A DNA stretch of 64,000 bases, taken from assembly GCA_026414565.1 (NCBI GenBank), contig JAOAIT010000018.1:310001-374000 (forward strand), in the 5' to 3' direction. Below the pieces are notes generated by a model. It did no database searches and was not told the DNA's origin. It saw only the letters and a list, made by a program, of their open reading frames with translations. This DNA comes from Verrucomicrobiia bacterium (lineage in GTDB: Bacteria > Verrucomicrobiota > Verrucomicrobiia > Limisphaerales > Fontisphaeraceae). Positions 8,982 to 18,267 of the stretch are shown here, piece after piece (position 1 is the stretch's first letter; each line of letters opens with the position of its first letter). Made by a program: the position numbers and the translations under genes.

Positions 8982-11420
8982 ATGAAACATCTAACCATCA
9001 CCCTGACGGCGTGGGGCATGCTCACCGGGCTTGTTGGCGCTGCCCAGTCCCAGGATTATCCCTATCAACCGGTTCCCTTCACCGCGGTGACCGTGCAGGA
9101 TTCCTTTTGGTCTCCGCGTTTCGAAACCAACCGTCATGTGACGGTCTGGTATGACTTCAAGAAATGCGAGGAGACCGGCCGCATTGATAATTTTGCCAAG
9201 GCGGGCGGCCTCATGCCGGGGTCCTTCCAAGGGATCCCCTTTGATGACTCCGACGTGTACAAGGTCATCGAGGGCGCGGCATACATCCTGGCCATGCAGC
9301 CGGATCCCAAATTGGACAAATATCTGGACGAGCTCATCACCAAGATTGCCGCCGCCCAGGAACCGGATGGATACTTGTACACCGCCCGGCGGCTCTTCCC
9401 GCCAGACAAAATGCCGGCGATGTCCGGGCCGACCCGATGGAGCAACCTTAAGGACAGTCATGAATTGTATAATGTGGGACATCTTTATGAGGCCGCCGTG
9501 GCCCATTTCCAGGCCACAGGCAAACGCTCCCTCCTCAACGTGGCCCTTAAAAACGCGGATTTTCTCTGCGAGACGTTTGGCCCAGGCAAGGTGCAATACC
9601 CGCCGGGGCATCAGGAAATTGAAATCGGCCTCGTCAAACTCTATCGCGTGACGGGTGAGAAAAAATACCTCAACCTGGCCAAATACCTGTTGGACATCCG
9701 CGGCCGCCCGGAAACGCACAAGCTCTACGGCCCATACAGCCAGGACCATGTGCCGGTCATTGAGCAAAAAGAGGCCGTGGGCCATGCCGTCCGCGCCGGC
9801 TATATGTACTCCGGCATGGCGGACGTGGCCGCCATTACCGGGGAGCGGGCTTACATTGATGCGATTGGCCGCATCTGGGAGGACGTGGTCTCCGGCAAGA
9901 TGCATTTGACGGGCGGCATTGGAGCCCGCCCGGAGGGAGAGGCGTTTGGCAATAAATACGAGCTGCCCAATAAAACGGCCTATTTGGAAACCTGTGCGGC
10001 CATCGCCAACGCCCTGTGGAACCATCGCATGTTCCTGCTGCACGGCGACACCAAATACCTCGACGTTTTGGAACGTGTCATCTACAACGGTTTCTTGTCC
10101 GGGGTTTCCTTCAGCGGGGATCGCTTCTTTTACCCCAATCCGCTGGAAGCCGATGGGCGCACGAAATTCAACCACGGCTCCAATGAACGGCAGGCCTGGT
10201 TTGGCTGCTCCTGCTGTCCGGTGAACGTGGTGCGTTTCATCCCTTCGATCGCCGGTTACATCTACGCCCTGCGCGGCAATAACGCTTACGTGAACCTGTT
10301 CATCGGCGGCAGTGGAGAGATGGAAATCAACGGACAAAAAGTGCGTCTGGAACAAACCACCCGCTATCCCTGGGAAGAAACCGTCCGCATCACCGTCAAG
10401 CCGCAACGTGCCACCCGCTTTGCCCTGCACGTGCGCATTCCCGGCTGGGCCCGTCAACAACCCGTACCCAGTGATTTGTACCGCTACCTGGACGAGCCGG
10501 CCAACAACGCCGCGCCCCGCCTGACCGTCAACCGCCGCTCCCAGCCGCTGCAATTGGACAAGGGATTTGCGGTCATTGACCGCACCTGGCGCAGTGGCGA
10601 CGTCGTGGAGTTGACCCTGCCCATGCCGCCGCGTCGTGTCGTGGCTCATCCGGCGGTGAAGGATAATGAAGGCCGGGTGGCCATCGAACGCGGCCCCGTG
10701 GTGTATTGCGCGGAAGCCTTGGACAACGGAGGCCGCGCCCTCAATCTGGTGTTGGATGATCAGGCCCCGCTGCGCACGGAATGGCGGCCGGGTTTGTTGC
10801 ATGGGGTGACGGTGGTCAAGGCCCGCGGCCAGGCGGTCACACGTGCCACCGACGGCCGCGTGGTCACTCAACCCACGGAAATTATGTTAGTCCCCTATTA
10901 CGCCTGGAATCACCGCGGCGTCGGCGAAATGACTGTCTGGCTCCCCCGCACTCCAGATCGCGCCCAGGTGCCCCCGCCCCCCACCTTGGCAGGTATGAGC
11001 AAAGTGTCTGCTTCGCACGTCTGGCACCTGGATACGGCCGCCGCCGCCCATGACGGCCTGGAGCCTAAAAATAGTGGGGATCATGATATTCCCCGCCTGA
11101 CCTTCTGGGATCACCGCGGCACGCAAGAATGGGTCCAGTATGACTTTCCCCAAACCGCCACCGTGGCAGCCACGGAAGTTTATTGGTTTGATGATACCGG
11201 CCGGGGCAGTTGTCGTGTCCCCGCTGCCTGGCGTGTGCTTTACCGCGACGGGCAAGCGTGGAAGGCCGTCCAGACTGAAAATGAATACACTGTTCGCAAG
11301 GACGCTTACAACAAGGTGACCTTCGCACCGGTGACCACCACCGCCTTGCGGCTCGAAATCCAGCTTCAGCCCGGTTACTCCGCCGGCCTGCTGGAATGGA
11401 AAGTTTCTCCCAAGCCTTGA
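8982..11420 (+). CDS. Secreted GH127 beta-L-arabinofuranosidase with discoidin-like C-terminal domain
   Basis: The 812-residue protein starts at the ATG at 8982; an in-frame TTG at 8970 is less likely. The signal peptide is MKHLTITLTAWGMLTGLVGA. The catalytic domain opens with VTVQDSFWSPRFETNR, typical of GH127, and carries the family zinc/nucleophile residues: E336-T-C338 (YLETCAA) and C411-C412 (GCSCCPVN). A beta-domain follows (~530-660). The C-terminal ~130 residues repeat the discoidin-like module of the preceding enzyme (HDGLEPKNSGDHDIPR, YWFDDTGRGSCRVP). The gap to the upstream gene is 64 bp and to the next chosen start 11 bp, so co-transcription is likely. Having two different GH127 catalytic domains on one tail type suggests they act on the same insoluble substrate. 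Confidence 0.9.
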   Translation: MKHLTITLTAWGMLTGLVGAAQSQDYPYQPVPFTAVTVQDSFWSPRFETNRHVTVWYDFKKCEETGRIDNFAKAGGLMPGSFQGIPFDDSDVYKVIEGAAYILAMQPDPKLDKYLDELITKIAAAQEPDGYLYTARRLFPPDKMPAMSGPTRWSNLKDSHELYNVGHLYEAAVAHFQATGKRSLLNVALKNADFLCETFGPGKVQYPPGHQEIEIGLVKLYRVTGEKKYLNLAKYLLDIRGRPETHKLYGPYSQDHVPVIEQKEAVGHAVRAGYMYSGMADVAAITGERAYIDAIGRIWEDVVSGKMHLTGGIGARPEGEAFGNKYELPNKTAYLETCAAIANALWNHRMFLLHGDTKYLDVLERVIYNGFLSGVSFSGDRFFYPNPLEADGRTKFNHGSNERQAWFGCSCCPVNVVRFIPSIAGYIYALRGNNAYVNLFIGGSGEMEINGQKVRLEQTTRYPWEETVRITVKPQRATRFALHVRIPGWARQQPVPSDLYRYLDEPANNAAPRLTVNRRSQPLQLDKGFAVIDRTWRSGDVVELTLPMPPRRVVAHPAVKDNEGRVAIERGPVVYCAEALDNGGRALNLVLDDQAPLRTEWRPGLLHGVTVVKARGQAVTRATDGRVVTQPTEIMLVPYYAWNHRGVGEMTVWLPRTPDRAQVPPPPTLAGMSKVSASHVWHLDTAAAAHDGLEPKNSGDHDIPRLTFWDHRGTQEWVQYDFPQTATVAATEVYWFDDTGRGSCRVPAAWRVLYRDGQAWKAVQTENEYTVRKDAYNKVTFAPVTTTALRLEIQLQPGYSAGLLEWKVSPKP

Positions 11421-11431
11421 ATTCTAGAACC

Positions 11432-14400
11432 ATGCAACAGAAACAACACCACGCTATGCAAGCCAACCTTCGTAACAATGCCATCCTTCTCAAGGTCTTC
11501 CTGCTGGCCCTGCTCCTCGGCAGCAGTTCGGCCGCCTTGTCGGCCGCCTGGCAACCTGCCAAGGGCCGCCTGATGACCCGCTGGGCCAAGGACGTGAAGC
11601 CCGACAAGGTGCATCCTGAATATCCCCGCCCGCAACTGGTGCGCGAACGATGGCAAAATCTCAACGGCCTTTGGGATTATGCCATTACCGATCGTCAGGC
11701 CCCGCGCCCCTCGCAATGGGACGGCCAGATTCTCGTCCCTTTCCCCATTGAATCCGCCCTGTCCGGCGTGATGAAGATGGTCAATGAAAACCAGCGATTG
11801 TGGTATCGCCGCTCTTTCCGCATCCCGGCCGCCTGGAAGGGCCAGCGGGTGATGTTGAATTTTGGGGCCGTGGACTGGGAGGCCACCGTTTATGTCAACG
11901 GCAGGCAACTGGGCACTCACCGCGGGGGTTATGACGCCTTCAGCTTCGACATTACCGACGCCCTCAATCCCGGCGGTGAGCAGGAAATCGTGGTGGCCGT
12001 GTGGGATCCCACCGATGCCGGTTACCAGCCCCGCGGCAAACAAATCCGCAATCCGCACGGGATTTGGTACACCCCCTGCAGCGGCATTTGGCAGACGGTC
12101 TGGCTTGAACCTGTCGCCCCCACCCATATTCAAAAACTGGTGATTACGCCTAATGTGGACAGCAGCTCGGTGGACCTCACCGCCCAGCTCGCCGTCTCGG
12201 GCGGCAAAGTGGCCATCAAAGCGGTGGTTTATGATGGAAAGAAGGCCATCCGCGAAGCCACCTTGGAAATCAGCGACACGGCGGGCGGCAAAGCCGCACC
12301 CCGCCTGACCCTGCCCGTGCCAAATGCCAAGCTGTGGTCGCCGGATTCACCTTTCCTTTATGACCTAAAAATCACAGTTTCACAGAATGGACGGACGGTG
12401 GACGCCGTGGATTCCTACTTCGGCATGCGCAAAATTTCGCTGGGGAAGGATGAGCAAGGCATCCTGCGCCTGTGCCTGAACAACAAACCCCTGTTCCAAT
12501 TTGGCCCGCTGGATCAAGGATTCTGGCCGGATGGCATCTACACGGCTCCCACGGACGAAGCCCTGCGCTATGACATTGAGATGACGCGCAAGCTCGGTTT
12601 CAACATGGCACGCAAACACGTCAAAATCGAGCCGGCGCGCTGGTATTACTGGGCTGACAAACTTGGCCTCCTGGTATGGCAGGACATGCCCAGCGGCGAT
12701 CGCTATATTGGCAGCCGCGATCCCGACATCACCCGCAGCCCTGAATCCGGGGCCAACTTTGAGCGTGAACTCCAGGCTATGGTGGAAGGTTTTTATAATC
12801 ACCCCTCGATCGTCATTTGGGTGCCTTACAATGAGGGTTGGGGGCAATGGGACACCTGCCGCATTGTGGACCTTATCAAGCGCTGGGACCCCACCCGCCT
12901 GGTCATCAATGCCAGTGGTTGGGCCGACCGCCGTTGTGGTGACATTCATGACATCCATAGTTACCCCGGCCCGGACGTGCCGCCTCTGGAGGCCAACCGC
13001 GCTGTCGTGCTGGGTGAATTCGGCGGCCTCGGCCTGCCCCTCAAAGGCCACACCTGGCAGGATGAACGCAACTGGGGTTACCGCAGTTACCAGACCAGGG
13101 AAGAGCTGACCGACGCCTACGTCACCCTCATCAAACGGATGCACGCCCTGACCGGCGACCGTGGCCTCGCTGCGGCCGTTTACACCCAAACCACAGATGT
13201 GGAAATTGAAGTCAACGGCCTCATGACGTACGACCGCGCCCTGGTCAAAATGGATGAAGCGGCCATTACCGCGGTGAATAAATCCGTCTATACGCCCCCT
13301 GCCCCACGCCGTGCGCAAGCCAACAAACTAGTGCCGCCCGCCACACCGTTGGTGGCGTGTGATCCCTATTTCAGCATCTGGTCACAAGCCGATAAATTGC
13401 ATGACACAGACACCACGCATTGGACGGGCCGCCCCCACCGCCTGACCAGCCTGGTGCGGGTGGATGGTAAAGCTTTTCGCCTCATCGGGGCCAGCCCCGC
13501 CACCCTGCCCGCCATGGAGCAAAAAGACCTGCTCGTGCTCCCCACCCGGACCGTTTATTTGTTCGAGGGGGCGGGCATTGAGTTGACCTTGACCTTCATG
13601 ACCCCGGCGTTGCCGGAGGATATTGATATACTCTCCCGCCCCGTCACCTACATTACCTATGATGTCCGATCAACGGATGGCCGGACACATGACGTGAGCG
13701 TATATTTTGATGCCCATGCGGAAATTACTGTCAATGAACCCCGCCAACAGGTGACTTTCTCCACCGAGGACACGGCCGCCCTGGCCGTGCTGAAAATGGG
13801 CTCACAGGATCAACCCATTCTGGCCAAAAAAGGCGATGACCTTCGCATTGACTGGGGCTACCTATATGTCGCCGCTCCCAAAGACCAGGTCAAGGTGGCG
13901 CGGCTATTGCCGGCCCCCCTGGCTCGCGGGGCTTTCGCCAGCGGCGGAGAATGGCCGATGGCCAAGCTGGCTGTCACCGTCGCGGCCAGTGAAGCGCCGC
14001 TGATGGCAATGGCATTGGAGGTGGGCCGCGTGGGCACCCTGCCCGTTTCGCGCTGGCTCATGGTGGCTTATGACGACCTGTACTCCATTCAATACATGCG
14101 CAAGAACTTGCGCCCTTACTGGCGGCGCAACGGCTGGGAGGCCAAAGATCTGCTGGAGGCTTCAGCGCGGGATTACGCCGCCCTCAAGCAGCGCTGTGCC
14201 AATTTCGATGTGGAACTCATGGCCGACCTGACCCGCGTGGGTGGCGCCAATTATGCCCGACTGGCCGCCCTGGCCTACCGCCAATGCTTTGCGGCGGGCA
14301 AATTTGTCGCGGATGATAACGGTCAGCCATTGCAGTTTTCCAAGGAAAACCACAGCAACGGCTGCATCGGGACCTCTGACGTGTTCTACCCGATGGCCCC

Positions 14401-15820
14401 GCAATTTCTGCTTTTCGGCCCTTCGCTGGCCAAATCCTTCCTGGTGCCGTTCATGAACTATGCCGCCAGCGAGCGGTGGAAGTTTCCGTTTGCGCCGCAT
14501 GACCTGGGCACCTACCCCAAGGCCAACGGCCAGGTTTACGGCGGCGGGGAGCGGTCCGAGCGGGATCAAATGCCGGTGGAGGAATCCGGCAACCTGCTCA
14601 TCCTGATGGCCGCGGTGGCCCAGATGGAAGGCAATGCCAACTTTGCCAGCCTGTATTGGAAGCAGCTCACCCAATGGGCGGAATACCTCAAAGAAAAAGG
14701 TTTTGACCCCGAAAACCAGCTTTGCACCGATGACTTTGCCGGGCACCTGGCGCACAATGTCAATCTCAGCGCCAAAGCCATCATGGGGCTGGCGTCCTAT
14801 GGCAAACTGTGCGCCCTGCGCGGAGAACAGGCCAAAGCCGACGAATACCTTAAGCTGGCCCGGGAGTTTGCCGCCCGCTGGATCAAGGAAGCTGATGACG
14901 GCGAAAAATTCCGCCTGGCTTTTGACCGACCCGGCACCTGGAGCCAGAAGTACAATTTGGTGTGGGATCGCATCCTGGGCTTCAATATTTTCCCGGACAG
15001 CGTCCTGAAAAAGGAAATGGCCTTCTACCGCAAGATGCAAAACAAATATGGCCTGCCGCTGGACAACCGCTCCACCTACACCAAGCTGGACTGGATTACA
15101 TGGACAGCTACGCTCACCCAGAACCGGGCCGACTTTGAGGCGTTGGTTGACCCCATCCTGCTGTTTCTGAATGAGACGCCGGATCGGTCGCCCATGACCG
15201 ACTGGTATCACACCCACAACGCGCGCAAAGTTGGTTTTACGGCGCGCCCGGTGGTCGGCGGCGTCTTTTTACCCATGCTCTACGACAAAGCGTTGTGGAG
15301 CAAATACGCGGCCCGCGATAAAACCAAGGCGGGCAATTTTGCCCCCATGCCCAAACCGCCGGTGATGGTGACCGTTGTGCCCACGGCGCAGGATGAGGCG
15401 GTGATCTGGCGTTACACCACCCAGCGTCCCCCGGAGGATTGGATGAAACCGGGGTTTGACGATCGCAACTGGCGGGAAGGTAAAGCAGGCTTTGGGACGG
15501 CAGGCACTCCCGGCGCCATCATCGGCACCGTATGGAACACGCCCTCCATCTGGCTGCGACGGGAGTTCACCCTGCCGGCAGTTGATGTTCAAGGCATTGT
15601 CCTCAAGGCGCATCACGATGAAGACATGGAAATTTACATCAACGGTGTGCTGGCGGCCTCGGCCTCCGGGTACATCACCGATTATGAGGAATTCCCTATC
15701 AGCCCGGCGGCGTTGAAAACCTTGAAGCCCGGCCCCAACGTCATTGCCGTGCGCTGCCGGCAAACCGGCGGCGGCCAATACATTGACGTGGGCTTCTCGC
15801 GGATCGCAGAGCAAAAGTAG
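11432..15820 (+). CDS. Secreted GH2 glycosidase fused to a glutaminase-A-like (DUF4965/DUF1793) module and a C-terminal jelly roll
   Basis: This is a 1462-residue multidomain exoenzyme. Starts at 11432 and 11456 are both possible; an ATG at 11396 would overlap the upstream gene. A signal anchor (AILLKVFLLALLLGSSSAALSA) is followed by a GH2 sugar-binding domain (LNGLWDYAI, LWYRRSFRIP, VYVNGRQLG) and a GH2 TIM barrel. The acid/base Glu is E468 (VPYNEGWGQWD) and the nucleophile E529 (VVLGEFGG). From ~residue 635 the sequence changes to a GtaA-type region (TPLVACDPYFSIWS, then KENHSNGCIGTSDVFYP, RPVVGGVFLPML) as in DUF4965/DUF5127/DUF1793 proteins. The last ~140 residues are another carbohydrate-binding-like fold (WLRREFTLP, MEIYINGVL). 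No frame break was seen, so the fusion looks real. The specificity of either half is not predictable. Confidence 0.87.
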   Translation: MQQKQHHAMQANLRNNAILLKVFLLALLLGSSSAALSAAWQPAKGRLMTRWAKDVKPDKVHPEYPRPQLVRERWQNLNGLWDYAITDRQAPRPSQWDGQILVPFPIESALSGVMKMVNENQRLWYRRSFRIPAAWKGQRVMLNFGAVDWEATVYVNGRQLGTHRGGYDAFSFDITDALNPGGEQEIVVAVWDPTDAGYQPRGKQIRNPHGIWYTPCSGIWQTVWLEPVAPTHIQKLVITPNVDSSSVDLTAQLAVSGGKVAIKAVVYDGKKAIREATLEISDTAGGKAAPRLTLPVPNAKLWSPDSPFLYDLKITVSQNGRTVDAVDSYFGMRKISLGKDEQGILRLCLNNKPLFQFGPLDQGFWPDGIYTAPTDEALRYDIEMTRKLGFNMARKHVKIEPARWYYWADKLGLLVWQDMPSGDRYIGSRDPDITRSPESGANFERELQAMVEGFYNHPSIVIWVPYNEGWGQWDTCRIVDLIKRWDPTRLVINASGWADRRCGDIHDIHSYPGPDVPPLEANRAVVLGEFGGLGLPLKGHTWQDERNWGYRSYQTREELTDAYVTLIKRMHALTGDRGLAAAVYTQTTDVEIEVNGLMTYDRALVKMDEAAITAVNKSVYTPPAPRRAQANKLVPPATPLVACDPYFSIWSQADKLHDTDTTHWTGRPHRLTSLVRVDGKAFRLIGASPATLPAMEQKDLLVLPTRTVYLFEGAGIELTLTFMTPALPEDIDILSRPVTYITYDVRSTDGRTHDVSVYFDAHAEITVNEPRQQVTFSTEDTAALAVLKMGSQDQPILAKKGDDLRIDWGYLYVAAPKDQVKVARLLPAPLARGAFASGGEWPMAKLAVTVAASEAPLMAMALEVGRVGTLPVSRWLMVAYDDLYSIQYMRKNLRPYWRRNGWEAKDLLEASARDYAALKQRCANFDVELMADLTRVGGANYARLAALAYRQCFAAGKFVADDNGQPLQFSKENHSNGCIGTSDVFYPMAPQFLLFGPSLAKSFLVPFMNYAASERWKFPFAPHDLGTYPKANGQVYGGGERSERDQMPVEESGNLLILMAAVAQMEGNANFASLYWKQLTQWAEYLKEKGFDPENQLCTDDFAGHLAHNVNLSAKAIMGLASYGKLCALRGEQAKADEYLKLAREFAARWIKEADDGEKFRLAFDRPGTWSQKYNLVWDRILGFNIFPDSVLKKEMAFYRKMQNKYGLPLDNRSTYTKLDWITWTATLTQNRADFEALVDPILLFLNETPDRSPMTDWYHTHNARKVGFTARPVVGGVFLPMLYDKALWSKYAARDKTKAGNFAPMPKPPVMVTVVPTAQDEAVIWRYTTQRPPEDWMKPGFDDRNWREGKAGFGTAGTPGAIIGTVWNTPSIWLRREFTLPAVDVQGIVLKAHHDEDMEIYINGVLAASASGYITDYEEFPISPAALKTLKPGPNVIAVRCRQTGGGQYIDVGFSRIAEQK

Positions 15821-15844
15821 TTGGCCATAATCCCATAAGGCAGA

Positions 15845-15893
15845 GACGCAAAAAGGCGACGTGGGGACGATGTCGGGCCTTTGGGTTTGCGTC
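15845..15893 (+). repeat. Imperfect stem-loop between the GH2 fusion gene and galK
   Basis: GACGCAAA (15845-15852) is the exact reverse complement of TTTGCGTC (15886-15893). Inside them AAAGGC (15852-15857) can pair with GCCTTT (15877-15882). No T-run follows, so it is not an obvious intrinsic terminator. It could be an mRNA processing or attenuation element that separates expression of the exoenzymes from galK. Confidence 0.35.
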
Positions 15894-15931
15894 CTTGCTT
15901 TACTTGGGGAATCAAGATAATCAGAACTAAT

Positions 15932-17098
15932 ATGTCGCTCACGCAACTGGTTCAGAAAACCAAACAGCAATTCACCAAAAAATTTGGCCAGGCTCCGCAA
16001 TGGCTCGCCGCCGCCCCCGGGCGGGTTAACGTCATCGGGGAGCACACCGATTACAACGATGGTTTCGTGCTCCCCATGGCGATCGAAAATTGCACGGTGG
16101 CCGCCGCCGCTCCCGCTTCAAATGGCGCCCTGCGCCTGCGGTTGGGCAGCGGAGAAAAACCGGAACTGGTGGAAATCCCCCTCCAGGGCCGGGTGTCCAA
16201 GGGGGATCCGGCCTGGGCCAACTACGTGCGCGGCGTCATCGCCGGCTTTCAGGATTTGGGCATTAAGCTGCCGTCCCTGGATGTGTTCATTGAAAGCGAT
16301 GTTCCCCTGGGGGGAGGACTTTCCAGCAGCGCCTCCTTGGAGGTGGCCACGGCCACCCTGCTGGAGGCGGTGACCGGACACAAACTGGACCCCGTGCAAA
16401 AGGCGCTGCTCTGTCAAAAAGCCGAGCATGAATATGCCGGCATGCCCTGCGGCATCATGGATCAATTCATCTCGTTGATGGGCAAAGCCGGGCATCTGCT
16501 CCTGCTGGACTGCCGGTCGCGGCAGACAGAACTGGTGCCCATGAGCGATCCCACGCTGGCCTTTCTCATCGTCAATACCAACGTGAAACACGAGCTGACC
16601 GGCGGCGGTTACGCCAAACGCCGTGAGCAATGTTACGAGGCGGCACGGGTGTTGGGGGTGCCCATGTTGCGTGATGCCACCATGGACCAGTTGGAAGCGG
16701 CAAAATCACGCCTGGACCCTGTCGTCTTTCGCCGCGCACGGCACGTGATTGGAGAAATCGAGCGCACTACACGGGCCGCCCGCGAGATTAAGGCCGCCCG
16801 CTGGACGGAGGTGGGTCAATTGATGTATGCCAGCCACGATTCCTTGCGCGACGACTACGAGGTGAGCTGCCCTGAACTGGATGCGGTGGTCGAACTGGCC
16901 CGGGAAATTGGCCCCGCGGGGGGCGTCATCGGATGCCGGATGACGGGCGGCGGTTTTGGCGGCTGTGCGGTGGCGCTGGTGGAATCCGCCCGCGTGGAGC
17001 AGCTTGCCCAAAAAATCGCCGAGGGGTATTGCAAACGTACCGGCATTCAACCGGCGTGTTTTGTCTCGCGTCCGGCGGACGGGGCGCGGATCATTTAA
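15932..17098 (+). CDS. galK: Galactokinase
   Basis: GalK phosphorylates alpha-D-galactose to galactose 1-phosphate with ATP in the cytoplasm, the first committed Leloir step. The 388-residue length fits the family. The galactokinase signature [16 protein letters not shown] occurs near residue 30, the GHMP ATP-binding motif as [11 protein letters not shown] near residue 128, and the third GHMP motif as [11 protein letters not shown] near residue 335. The ATG at 15932 gives the usual N-terminus; a longer in-frame extension from 15881 has no supporting feature. It lies 43 bp upstream of galT and follows the glycoside hydrolases on the same strand, implying that galactose released outside is used here. 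Confidence 0.97.
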   Translation: MSLTQLVQKTKQQFTKKFGQAPQWLAAAPGRVNVIGEHTDYNDGFVLPMAIENCTVAAAAPASNGALRLRLGSGEKPELVEIPLQGRVSKGDPAWANYVRGVIAGFQDLGIKLPSLDVFIESDVPLGGGLSSSASLEVATATLLEAVTGHKLDPVQKALLCQKAEHEYAGMPCGIMDQFISLMGKAGHLLLLDCRSRQTELVPMSDPTLAFLIVNTNVKHELTGGGYAKRREQCYEAARVLGVPMLRDATMDQLEAAKSRLDPVVFRRARHVIGEIERTTRAAREIKAARWTEVGQLMYASHDSLRDDYEVSCPELDAVVELAREIGPAGGVIGCRMTGGGFGGCAVALVESARVEQLAQKIAEGYCKRTGIQPACFVSRPADGARII

Positions 17099-17141
17099 TT
17101 CCGAGCCAAAGATTTCCGGACTGGCGCATCCCTCCCCAAGC

Positions 17142-18191
17142 ATGACGGCTCCCACCTTTAATCCCGAACATCACCCCCATCGGCGTCTGAATCTGCTCAC
17201 GGGCGAGTGGGTGCTGGTCTCCCCGCATCGCACTCAGCGCCCCTGGCAAGGGCAACAGGAGGCCGCCCCCCCTGACCAGCGTCCTGCCTATGATCCCAAG
17301 TGTTATCTGTGCCCCGGCAACCGGCGCGCCGGAGACGCGGTGAATCCGGCCTACACGCACACCTTTGTTTTTCGCAATGATTTCTCCGCGCTGTTGCCGG
17401 ATACGCCCCTGCTGGGGGGTGTCACGGATGGATTGCTGCGCTGCGAGCCGGTTCAGGGCGAATGCCGCGTCATCTGCTTTTCACCCCGGCACGATCTGAC
17501 CCTGCCCGAAATGGAAGTGGCCGACATCCGCCGCGTGGTGGAACTCTGGGCCCAGCAGGCCGGGGAACTCGGGGCCCGTTACTCGTGGGTTCAGATCTTT
17601 GAAAACAAGGGTGCCATCATGGGCTGCTCCAATCCCCATCCCCACGGCCAGATTTGGGCCAGCAGTTTTCTGCCGCGCCTGCCTCAACAGGAAGATGTGG
17701 CCCAAAAGGACTATGCCCAGCGTATGGGGCGCCCGCTCTTGCTGGACTATTGCGCCCTCGAGCAGCAGGAGGAGCGACGCATCATCGAAGCCAATGCTCA
17801 TTGGGTGCTGCTGGTCCCTTACTGGGCGGTTTGGCCGTTTGAGCTGCTGCTGCTGCCACGCCGCCATGTGTTGCGCCTGCCCGACTTGACGCCGGACGAA
17901 CGCGACAGTCTGGCGGAAATCCTCCAACGGGGTCTGTCCCGCTACGATAATTTATTCCAGGTCAGCTTCCCCTACTCCATGGGATGGCATGGCGCCCCTT
18001 TTGCCGCGGGGGATTTTTCTCACTGGCAGTTGCACGCGCACTTCTATCCCCCGCTGCTTCGCTCGGCCACCATCAAGAAGTTCATGGTGGGTTATGAAAT
18101 GCTGGCCGAGCCGCAGCGCGATTTGACACCGGAGCAGGCCGCCACCCGCCTGCGCGAACTTTCGCCGGTACATTACCGACACCGGGCCTGA
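17142..18191 (+). CDS. galT: Galactose-1-phosphate uridylyltransferase
   Basis: GalT exchanges UMP between UDP-glucose and galactose 1-phosphate through a uridylyl-histidine intermediate. The 349-residue protein has the zinc-binding CYLCPGN near residue 48 and the catalytic NPHPHGQIW, in which the second His of HPH is the nucleophile. [14 protein letters not shown] and the C-terminal [10 protein letters not shown] are also typical of the family. The ATG at 17142 restores the normal start ([20 protein letters not shown]). It follows galK by 43 bp and is followed by a strong hairpin, so it probably ends the operon. The natural partner galE is not present in the window. Confidence 0.96.
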   Translation: MTAPTFNPEHHPHRRLNLLTGEWVLVSPHRTQRPWQGQQEAAPPDQRPAYDPKCYLCPGNRRAGDAVNPAYTHTFVFRNDFSALLPDTPLLGGVTDGLLRCEPVQGECRVICFSPRHDLTLPEMEVADIRRVVELWAQQAGELGARYSWVQIFENKGAIMGCSNPHPHGQIWASSFLPRLPQQEDVAQKDYAQRMGRPLLLDYCALEQQEERRIIEANAHWVLLVPYWAVWPFELLLLPRRHVLRLPDLTPDERDSLAEILQRGLSRYDNLFQVSFPYSMGWHGAPFAAGDFSHWQLHAHFYPPLLRSATIKKFMVGYEMLAEPQRDLTPEQAATRLRELSPVHYRHRA

Positions 18192-18198
18192 AAGCGAA

Positions 18199-18226
18199 GG
18201 GGGGACGGCGTCCAAGCCGTCCCCCC
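18199..18226. terminator. Strong GC hairpin between convergent galT and the sugar epimerase gene
   Basis: GGGGGGACGGC (18199-18209) pairs perfectly with GCCGTCCCCCC (18216-18226) around a 6-nt loop. There is no T-run on either side, but it sits just after the galT stop between convergent genes. A bidirectional transcription stop or an mRNA 3'-end stabiliser is therefore the likely role. Confidence 0.6.
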
Positions 18227-18267
18227 GGTCGGTACAATTAAGCGCGGATGTTTCCGCGTGACTGTCC

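Noticed and set aside
8991-10871. 626-codon open frame on the minus strand
   Set aside because: It is antisense to the second GH127 gene, which has a full set of catalytic motifs; the antisense product shows no recognisable fold.
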